The position numbers and the translations under genes are program-made. Positions 32,784-39,615 of a stretch of DNA of 64,000 bases are shown piece after piece; positions within the stretch are counted from its first letter, which is position 1, and each line of letters opens with the position of its first letter. The notes beneath the pieces are model-generated. The model was given only the letters and a program-made list of their open reading frames with translations, was not told where the DNA came from and ran no database searches. The stretch is from assembly GCA_034678545.1 (NCBI GenBank), contig JAXDBS010000032.1, forward strand, positions 62,001 through 126,000, read 5' to 3'. The DNA comes from UBA5614 sp034678545. Its GTDB lineage: Bacteria; Cloacimonadota; Cloacimonadia; Cloacimonadales; Cloacimonadaceae.

Positions 32784-33980
32784 TTATTGCCGGTTAAGGG
32801 CATAAACAAAGGCGGCGTAGAAGGCGGCCGCCTGGGTCAGGTGCCCGACGGGGCAGGCCTCGTTGGGCGCGTGGGCATTGACTTCGTTGCCCGGCCCCAG
32901 CCCCAGGCAGGGGATGTTGTGCATACCCATGATGGCCACGCCGTTGGTGCTGAAGGTCCACTTGTCGATCAGGGGCGCCTTGCCGAGGACCTGTTCATAG
33001 CTGTGGGCTGCGGTCTTGAGCCAGGGTGAATCCTCCGGCAGCACCCAGGTGGGGAAATACTTCTCCGTGGGATAGACGAGCCCGGTGTAGGCAGCTTCTT
33101 CATACTTAAGCACTTCCACTTCCGCGTCAGGGACGCCGGCCAAGCGGCAGGCTTCCCTGACTTCCGCCACGGCGCTGTTTTTGTTTTCACCAAAGGTGAG
33201 GCGGCGGTCAAGCTGGATGGAAGCGGCGTCCGGAACCGCGCACTGGGAGGGCGAGGAGAAAAAGACCTGGGTTACGGTGACGCTGCCCTTGCCGAGGAAG
33301 GGATCATCCCGCAGGCGGCTATGCAGCTTCTCGATTTCCAAAGCGATCCTGCTGATCTTGTAAATGGCGTTGTCGCCGCGCTCGGGAGCGGAGCCGTGAC
33401 AGGACAGGCCTTTGGCGTGAACCATTATCTCCATCCTGCCCCGGTGGCCGCGGTAGATATTGAGGTTGGTCGGCTCCGTGATGACTACGAGTTCCGGAAT
33501 CAGCTTTTCCTCGTTGATCAGGTATTGCCAGCAGAGGCCGTCGCAGTCTTCCTCCATGACGGTTCCAGTGAACCAGACGCTGAATTTGCTGTTGAGGCCG
33601 AGGTCCTTGATGATGCGCCCGGCCGTCACCATGGAGGCCATGCCGCTTTCCTGATCAACGCTGCCGCGCCCGATCACCAGGCCGCCTTTCACTTCCGCCC
33701 TGAAAGGGTCGGTGTCCCAGAGTGAGAGGTCGCCAGCGTATACGGTGTCTATATGCGCGTCAAAGGCAATGCTGCGCTTAACCTTTCCGATGCGGCCTAT
33801 CACGTTGCCAAGCCCGTCGATCCGCACTTCGTCAAAACCGGCCTGCTCCATTTCGCGCCTGATGCACTGGATGACGTCCCTCTCCCGGGTGGAAAAGCTG
33901 GGCAGATTGATCATGTCACACAGGAAACGCGTTGTTTCCGTTTCGTAATGCCTGGCTCTGTCCATGATTTGCTGATACAT
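32784..33980 (-). CDS. ygeY: YgeY-family M20 hydrolase
   Basis: Protein of 398 aa of the M20 metallopeptidase/deacylase clan. Metal-site motifs are FDAHIDTVYAGD (HxD), GRGSVDQESGMASM, TVMEEDCDG (the catalytic Glu pair) and ITEPTNLNIYRGHRGR, with a late HAPNE. It closely fits YgeY, annotated as a selenium-metabolism-linked hydrolase and shown by genetics in gut bacteria to belong to the urate-degradation cluster. The likely role is hydrolysis of a ureido or carbamoyl group on a diaminopropionate-like intermediate. CAGGAGATAGAAA precedes the ATG. It lies 25 nt after ssnA. Confidence 0.87.
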   Translation of the reverse strand: MYQQIMDRARHYETETTRFLCDMINLPSFSTRERDVIQCIRREMEQAGFDEVRIDGLGNVIGRIGKVKRSIAFDAHIDTVYAGDLSLWDTDPFRAEVKGGLVIGRGSVDQESGMASMVTAGRIIKDLGLNSKFSVWFTGTVMEEDCDGLCWQYLINEEKLIPELVVITEPTNLNIYRGHRGRMEIMVHAKGLSCHGSAPERGDNAIYKISRIALEIEKLHSRLRDDPFLGKGSVTVTQVFFSSPSQCAVPDAASIQLDRRLTFGENKNSAVAEVREACRLAGVPDAEVEVLKYEEAAYTGLVYPTEKYFPTWVLPEDSPWLKTAAHSYEQVLGKAPLIDKWTFSTNGVAIMGMHNIPCLGLGPGNEVNAHAPNEACPVGHLTQAAAFYAAFVYALNRQ

Positions 33981-34005
33981 TTTCTATCTCCTGTAGCGTA
34001 ATTCC

Positions 34006-35331
34006 TCAAAACCGCTGCCACAGGTTGGCGGCGCACTCGCGGGCACGGGCTGCGATCTCCGCCTCGTCCAGATCGAGCTGAAGCTTCTTGTCGCGGTAAA
34101 GGATGCGGCCGCCGCAAATGGTCGTGTCCACCGGGGCCTGGGACAGGCCGTAAATCACATGCCCGATCCAGGTGTCCGAATCCAGCGGGGTTGGGGGCTC
34201 ATAGTCGATCAGGACCAGGTCGGCGGCAACGCCGGTTTCGATCAGCCCCAACTGGTTATCCCAGTAACGGTTGGCGATGGCCGGGTTGTTTTTCAGCAGT
34301 GTGTTGGCGATCTCCATGAAGCCCCGGGAGGGATCATGCTTAAGGTGCTGAGCCCAGAGGCCGACACGCAGTTCCTCCAGCATGTTGACAGTCATGGCGT
34401 CAGTGCCCAGGCCGACGATCAGCCCTTTCCGGGTCAGCGTGACCACATCCGCGATGCCGACGGCGTTATTCAAATTGGATTGCGGATTATGGGCCACGGC
34501 CGCGCCGCTCTGGGCCAGGATTTCCATTTCCTGCTCATCAATGTGGATGCAGTGGGCGGCAATGGATGTGTCATTCAAAAGTTTGAAATCGTTGAGCCTG
34601 TTTATCACTCTCCTGCCGTGGTGCTGCAGGGAATAATCCTGGTCGGAAGCGTCTTCCGCCACGTGGACGTGGAATCCGCAGTTCAGCCGTTGCCCTTCCT
34701 CCGACACGATCTCCAGGGTTCGGTCGCTGAGCGTGAAGGCTGCGTGCAGGCCGAACAGGCCCTTCAGGTATTCCGAAGCATCCGATTGCACGCTTTCCAG
34801 CCACATGACATTTTCGCGGATGCCTTCCAGGGCTCTGACTTCGCCATCCCTGTCCGTGACTTCATAACAGAGGCTGGCGCGCAACCCCGCCTGCCGGACA
34901 GCTCTGGCGATCTCGTCCAATGAGCCGGGGATGGCTCCCGGTGAGGCGTGATGGTCTATGATCGTGGTGGTTCCGTGCCGGATGGCATCCAAGGCGGAAA
35001 CCAGGGTGGAATAATGAATGTCTTCCATCAGCAGCTGCTTATCCAGTCGCCACCAGAGATTCTCCAGCACTTCATTGAAGTTGTGCGAAGGCGCCGCCTT
35101 GCCCAGTCCGCGCACCAGAGTGCTGTAGAAATGGTGGTGCACATTGATGAAACCCGGCATGATGACCTGACCGGAGGCATCAAGGACCAGGCCGTCAAAA
35201 CCCTCTATCTGCCCTTTTTCGGTTATGCGGCTGATGCATCCGTCCTCCAGCAGCAGGTCCTTACCGGTCAGGACAGGCGTGACAGGGTTCAGGGTGAGGG
35301 CTGTCCCATTGGTGATCAGTATTTTTTCCAT
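34006..35331 (-). CDS. ssnA: SsnA-family aminohydrolase
   Basis: Protein of 441 aa from the ATG at 35331 (MEKILITNGTAL), with GGGAG in front. Members of the ATZ/TRZ amidohydrolase family remove amino or halo groups from N-heterocycles. Metal-site motifs are NVHHHFYSTLVRGLG (HxH), CGFHVHVAED, AAHCIHIDEQE and GLGTDAM; ENLWWRLD and IDHHASP are typical of SsnA. It is first in the left-going half of the purine cluster and directly follows the structured leader. Expected action is deamination of a (reduced) aminopurine or ring opening. Confidence 0.9.
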   Translation of the reverse strand: MEKILITNGTALTLNPVTPVLTGKDLLLEDGCISRITEKGQIEGFDGLVLDASGQVIMPGFINVHHHFYSTLVRGLGKAAPSHNFNEVLENLWWRLDKQLLMEDIHYSTLVSALDAIRHGTTTIIDHHASPGAIPGSLDEIARAVRQAGLRASLCYEVTDRDGEVRALEGIRENVMWLESVQSDASEYLKGLFGLHAAFTLSDRTLEIVSEEGQRLNCGFHVHVAEDASDQDYSLQHHGRRVINRLNDFKLLNDTSIAAHCIHIDEQEMEILAQSGAAVAHNPQSNLNNAVGIADVVTLTRKGLIVGLGTDAMTVNMLEELRVGLWAQHLKHDPSRGFMEIANTLLKNNPAIANRYWDNQLGLIETGVAADLVLIDYEPPTPLDSDTWIGHVIYGLSQAPVDTTICGGRILYRDKKLQLDLDEAEIAARARECAANLWQRF

Positions 35332-35436
35332 GCAAACTCCCATCCCGGAAATCGCCGGGCTCTTAAAGTGATCTTGCACTTTTTCTCTTTTCAGAATTGC
35401 TGAGTCCTGTCAATCAAATTGTCTGCCGCGGCATAT

Positions 35437-35466
35437 AAAAAAACGGCAGGGAGGAGATCCCTGCCG
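35437..35466 (-). terminator. Intrinsic terminator in the ssnA leader
   Basis: On the minus strand CGGCAGGGA / TCCCTGCCG (9-bp stem, 5-nt loop) is followed by TTTTTTTATA. It lies about 105 nt before the ssnA start and after the folded element at 35507-35577, so it can act as a regulatory (premature) terminator. Confidence 0.8.
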
Positions 35467-35577
35467 CTGTTGGTGGTTCATCGTGATGGGAGGATCCGAT
35501 GAGCATCAGGTTCAATGCCTGCCCAAGCCAGGCGGCCGGGGCTTTGCATATGCTGATATGCGTTGGCAAAGAACCTG
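35467..35577 (-). ncRNA. Candidate riboswitch/attenuator leader RNA upstream of ssnA
   Basis: Read on the minus strand from 35577. P1 pairs CAGGTT (35577-35572) with AACCTG (35512-35507). Inside are a stem of CTTT / AAAG (35571-35568 with 35545-35542) capped by GCATAT-CAGC-ATATGC, and a stem-loop GCCTG-7 nt-CAGGC (35533-35517), making a three-way junction. A further CATCG/CGATG pair (35501-35480) leads to the terminator at 35466. The presumed start of transcription is at the 5' strand of P1. The promoter, compact fold, terminator, gene order is that of a riboswitch. I do not recognise the class; the position before purine and molybdenum-enzyme genes makes a purine or molybdenum cofactor signal the first guess. 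Confidence 0.55.
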
Positions 35578-35605
35578 CTATATATAATAATCATTTTTAA
35601 GCCAA
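35577..35605 (-). promoter_or_regulatory. Promoter of the ssnA leader
   Basis: On the minus strand TTGGCT (35605-35600) is followed after 17 nt by TATAGC, or after 15 nt by TATATA, in a very AT-rich stretch. Transcription would start at about 35570-35574, at the first helix of the leader fold. Confidence 0.5.
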
Positions 35606-35720
35606 ACACGAAAAAAATCGTACTCAGACCACTTTTTTTCCGGAACTCGCCACATAGCCTAGTTTGTCATCATATCATTCCCGCTTCCACAGTATCAATC
35701 TGGAGTCCGGGAAAAACTTC

Positions 35721-35749
35721 TTTACAAATGACGGCGTTTTATTAATCAT
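35721..35749 (+). promoter_or_regulatory. Possible promoter of the right-going Mo-hydroxylase genes
   Basis: TTTACA at 35721-35726, a 17-nt spacer and AATCAT at 35744-35749, 33 nt before the start at 35782. The -35 is good and the -10 weaker (4 of 6). Confidence 0.4.
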
Positions 35750-35781
35750 AAACACTTAACTCATTTTGGATAGGATCAGTA

Positions 35782-37284
35782 ATGAAAAACAACCAAAACA
35801 TGATACCGATGAAACTGAGCTGCTGGGTGAACGGCAACAGGCTGGAAGAGATCATCCCGCCCGGGATCACAGCCCTGGAATTACTGAACGGCAGGCTTTC
35901 CCTGCACGGGACCAAGAGCAGCTGCAACGAAGGCGACTGCGGGGCTTGCACCGTCCTGGTGGCGCGCAGGAAGGGCCGGCGCGTGATCTACCAGGCAGTC
36001 AACTCCTGCCTCTATCCCGCCGTCCGGCTGCAGGGCAAACACCTGATCACGATCGAAGGCCTGGCCGTGGGCGGAGAACTGCATCCCATCCAGACCGCGC
36101 TGCTGGACAGGCACGGCACCCAGTGCGGCTTTTGCACTCCCGGCTTTGTGATGTCCCTGCTGGGGATGTTCTTGAACAATCCGCGTCCCAACCGGGAAGA
36201 GATCCTGGCCGCGCTGGAAGGCAACCTCTGCCGCTGCACCGGCTACGACAGCATCATGCAGGCGGCCGAACTAGCCAGAGACCGCCTGGACGGGAAGCAA
36301 GACCTGCTTCCTGCGAGCCTGCGGAAGGTGGAACGTCATTTAAAGGAGGATTTTACTGTTCATGCCGGAAAGCCAGTCAGCAATGAGGAAGGTTTTGCCA
36401 CGATCGGTTACCATGCCCCCGCCTCGCTGCAGGAACTGTGGCAGATCCTGCGGAGTTTCCGCTCAGACAGTGATTTCAAATTCCTTGCCGGCGGCACCGA
36501 CCTGATGGTCCTGGTCAACATCCAGCACATCCACTATCCCCACCTGATCGACCTGACCAATCTGGCTGAACTGGAACATATCAGTTCTGATGCGCGTTCC
36601 CTGCACATCGGAGCTAACGTTACCCTGGCCCAGCTGCAGCAGGATAAATCTGTTCACAAGCACTTTCCTTTGCTGGAGCAGGCCATTCGGCAGATGGCCA
36701 GCACCCAGATCCGCAATACAGCTACTTTGGCCGGCAACCTGGCCAACGCCTCGCCCGTAGCGGACGGCGCCGCCACCCTGCTGGCCCTGGGGGCGGAAGC
36801 GGTCCTCAGCTCTGAAGCCGGGGACAGGAAAGTTCCGCTTGCGGCTTTTTTCCACTCCTACAAGCAGACGGAACTGGGGGTCCGCGAGATCATCCGGGAG
36901 ATCGTGCTCCCGCTGCCGAGGGGAAAAAGCCATTTCTGCAATTTCATCAAATCGGCCAAGCGCAAGGCGGTGGATATCTCGGGAGTGGTTTCAGCCATTG
37001 ACCTGGAGCATAAGAACGGCAGAATCACCAAGGCCCGCATCAGCTTTGGCGGCGTAGCGCCCTATCCCGCCCTGGCTGAAAAAACCATGGCCTATCTGAA
37101 AGGGAAAAAGCTCCTGCCCGGCTTTATAGAAGAGGCGGCAATGCTGGCCGCGGGTGAGTTCGCTCCGATCTCGGACGTCCGGGGCTCTGATGCTTATCGC
37201 GCGCTTCTGATCAGAAATCACGTGATCAGCCACCTGACCGCTTTCCGGGATTCAATTGACCCCAAGGGGAGGAAGGAAGAATGA
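35782..37284 (+). CDS. xdhA: Xanthine dehydrogenase-type subunit with fused [2Fe-2S] and FAD domains
   Basis: Protein of 500 aa. Residues ~8-165 form the two-cluster iron-sulfur part (SSCNEGDCGACTVLV, then CGFCTPGF and GNLCRCTGYDSI). Residues ~210-385 are the FAD-binding domain (FKFLAGGTDLMVLVN, STQIRNTATLAGNLANASPVADG) and ~390-490 the CO dehydrogenase flavoprotein C-terminal domain. This is the arrangement of bacterial XdhA-type small subunits. It passes electrons from the Mo subunit to NAD. The gene overlaps its partner by 4 nt. The ribosome site is weak (TAGGATC). Confidence 0.9.
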   Translation: MKNNQNMIPMKLSCWVNGNRLEEIIPPGITALELLNGRLSLHGTKSSCNEGDCGACTVLVARRKGRRVIYQAVNSCLYPAVRLQGKHLITIEGLAVGGELHPIQTALLDRHGTQCGFCTPGFVMSLLGMFLNNPRPNREEILAALEGNLCRCTGYDSIMQAAELARDRLDGKQDLLPASLRKVERHLKEDFTVHAGKPVSNEEGFATIGYHAPASLQELWQILRSFRSDSDFKFLAGGTDLMVLVNIQHIHYPHLIDLTNLAELEHISSDARSLHIGANVTLAQLQQDKSVHKHFPLLEQAIRQMASTQIRNTATLAGNLANASPVADGAATLLALGAEAVLSSEAGDRKVPLAAFFHSYKQTELGVREIIREIVLPLPRGKSHFCNFIKSAKRKAVDISGVVSAIDLEHKNGRITKARISFGGVAPYPALAEKTMAYLKGKKLLPGFIEEAAMLAAGEFAPISDVRGSDAYRALLIRNHVISHLTAFRDSIDPKGRKEE

Positions 37285-39587
37285 AAAAGCTCCCCTGGCA
37301 CATCAACGGCAGGCTCCACGTCACCGGCGCCAGCGTCTTCATCGGTGAGGACAGGAAACCCGAAGGGCTGCTCCATGCCCGCTTCCTGTTCAGCCCGGTG
37401 GCGCATGCCAGAATTTCGCGCCTGAACCTGGACAAGGCAAGGAAGCTGGCCGATGTCACAGCAGTGCTGAGTTGGACGGACGTTCCGGGCGAAAACCAGA
37501 TCGGCCACGTGATCAAGGACGAGCCCCTGTTTCCGCAGGAGGAGATCATGTATGCGGGCCAGCCCCTGGCCATGGCGCTGTCGCCCTATCCCAAGGTTGC
37601 GGAACAGGCTGTTAAACTGATCGAACTCGAATACGATGAACTCCAACCCATTTTTGACATAGATGAAGCAGACAGGAATAAGCAATGGTACATCCCTGAA
37701 CGGAAAATTGAATGCGGCAACGTCAATGCCGCCCTGGCCAAAGCCAAATACACGCTCTCAGGTACGGTCGAATCATCTAACCAGGAACATTTCTACATGG
37801 AGACCCAGCGCTGCCGTGCCGTCCCCGGGGAAGGCAAGACCATCATCCTGTACAGTGCCACGCAGAGCACTATGGAAGTGCAGGAGGTCATGTCCCACGT
37901 GCTGGGGATTCCCGCGCATAACATCATCATTGACGTGCCGCGCCTGGGCGGAGCCTTTGGCGGCAAGGAACGGGCCGGGACGCTGTGGGCCTGCCTGGCC
38001 GGGCTGGGCGCGTTTGTCACCCGGAGGCCGGTGGAAGTGAAGCTGGACAGGACGGAGGACATGCTGGCCACCGGCAAGCGCCACCCCTTCCGCAGCCGTT
38101 ACAAAATCGGCTTTGACGAACAGGGGAGGATCACTGCCTACGATGTGGAGCTGCTCTCCAACGGCGGCGCTTATGCCGACCTCTCGGTTGCCATCCTGGA
38201 ACGTGCCATGTTTCATGCCGAAAACGCCTACCACATTCCCAACGCCCGCATCCGGGGTCGCGCCTGCCGCACCAACCTCCCCCCCAATACCGCTTTTCGG
38301 GGTTTTGGCGCGCCCCAGGGCATCTTCGTCATCGAATATCTGATCGAAGCGGTTGCCCACAAGCTGATGCTCGACCCGCTGGCAGTGCGCCTGCGCAACC
38401 TTTATAAAAAAGGCGACCTTGCCCCCTACGGCCAGAAGATCAGCGAGACCAACCTGCGGGCCCTGTTCCGGCGCTTGCAGAGGATCTCCCACTATGACAA
38501 GCTGGTTGCTGACACGGATGAATTCAACCGCACCCACCGTGATAAAAAGCGCGGCTTGGCCGCCGTGCCTGTCAAGTTCGGGATCTCTTTTACCACCGCT
38601 CTGCTCAACCAAGGCTCGGCCCTGGTCTGGATCTATATCGACGGTACCGTTTCCGTAACCACGGGCGGGGTGGAGATGGGGCAGGAGGTAAACTCCAAGG
38701 TGGCGCTGATCGTATCCAAAATTTTGGGCATTCCTTTCGACAGGATCAGGGTGGAAAGCAGCAATACCCAGAGAGTGGGCAACGCCTCACCCACAGCTGC
38801 TTCCACCGGGACCGACATCAACGGCAACGCCGCCCGCGCAGCGGCAGAGCAACTCCGGGAACGCCTTCTATCAAAAGCCGCCGAACTGCTCTCGGAGAAG
38901 ACCGGGAAAAAGGTGCGCCCGCAGGATATCTCGCTCATAAACGACAAGGCTGTCCTCACTGGCAGATCAGCCTCATATATCCGCATTCCTGCCCTGATCA
39001 GGGGGTTATATGAAAGCCGAGTCCCGCTGGGGGCTTATGGGTACTACGCGACCCCGAAAGTGAACTTTGACCGGGAGATCGGGAAAGGCCACCCCTTTGC
39101 CTATTTTGTGTACGGCTGCGCCTTGGCCAGAGTGGAAGTGGACGTCCTGACCGGCGACAGCAAAATAATCGAAACCTATATCGTGCACGAGACCGGCCCC
39201 CTGCTGCATGACGAGATTGACCGGGGCCAGATCATCGGCGCCTTCATCCAGTCCTTCGGCTGGTGTACGATGGAGGAGATGCCGCATGACGCCCGGGGTA
39301 AATACCTGGCGCTCTCGCCTTCCACCTACAAGATTCCCGGCATCCGCGACCTGCCGGAAAAGCTGGTTGTGGAGATGGTGCAGTCGCCCTGCAGGGAAGC
39401 CAGCGTCCTGGGCAGCAAGGCGGTGGGGGAGCCTCCCTTCATCTATGGCGAGGCGGTCTGGTTCGCTTTGCGCAATGCCGTAAGCGTTCTGGCCGATCAC
39501 AAGATCATACCTGACCTGAAATTCCCCGCCACGCCGGAGGCCATTCTGTTGGCGGTGGAAGAGCTCAAAGCCAGGAAATTGAAATAA
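37281..39587 (+). CDS. xdhB: Xanthine dehydrogenase-type molybdopterin subunit
   Basis: Protein of 768 aa, partner of the preceding subunit (ATGA overlap). It has the hammerhead domain from residue ~10, LGGAFGGKER, NTAFRGFGAPQGIFVIEY, the cofactor-binding VGNASPTAASTGTDINGNA and VGEPPFIYGEAVW near the end, with the catalytic Glu. The NQEHFYMETQ motif also matches xanthine/purine oxidising members. It probably oxidises hypoxanthine or xanthine, in the cytoplasm. The pair forms a complete enzyme, unlike the FAD-less pair at 27329-30326. Confidence 0.9.
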   Translation: MKKLPWHINGRLHVTGASVFIGEDRKPEGLLHARFLFSPVAHARISRLNLDKARKLADVTAVLSWTDVPGENQIGHVIKDEPLFPQEEIMYAGQPLAMALSPYPKVAEQAVKLIELEYDELQPIFDIDEADRNKQWYIPERKIECGNVNAALAKAKYTLSGTVESSNQEHFYMETQRCRAVPGEGKTIILYSATQSTMEVQEVMSHVLGIPAHNIIIDVPRLGGAFGGKERAGTLWACLAGLGAFVTRRPVEVKLDRTEDMLATGKRHPFRSRYKIGFDEQGRITAYDVELLSNGGAYADLSVAILERAMFHAENAYHIPNARIRGRACRTNLPPNTAFRGFGAPQGIFVIEYLIEAVAHKLMLDPLAVRLRNLYKKGDLAPYGQKISETNLRALFRRLQRISHYDKLVADTDEFNRTHRDKKRGLAAVPVKFGISFTTALLNQGSALVWIYIDGTVSVTTGGVEMGQEVNSKVALIVSKILGIPFDRIRVESSNTQRVGNASPTAASTGTDINGNAARAAAEQLRERLLSKAAELLSEKTGKKVRPQDISLINDKAVLTGRSASYIRIPALIRGLYESRVPLGAYGYYATPKVNFDREIGKGHPFAYFVYGCALARVEVDVLTGDSKIIETYIVHETGPLLHDEIDRGQIIGAFIQSFGWCTMEEMPHDARGKYLALSPSTYKIPGIRDLPEKLVVEMVQSPCREASVLGSKAVGEPPFIYGEAVWFALRNAVSVLADHKIIPDLKFPATPEAILLAVEELKARKLK

Positions 39588-39615
39588 AGAAATTCGAATG
39601 GATTAAGAGGAAAAC

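Noticed and set aside
35507..35533. tRNA T-arm on the plus strand (CAGG-TTCAATG-CCTG)
   Set aside because: No matching acceptor 5' strand, anticodon arm or D arm lies in the 70 nt upstream, and no CCA follows.
35467..35577. TPP riboswitch upstream of ssnA, suggested by TTGAACCTGAT on the minus strand
   Set aside because: The 11-mer matches part of the TPP core, but the CTGAGA element, the GGGG-TGC helix and the AATGCCAGCG segment are missing and the helices differ.
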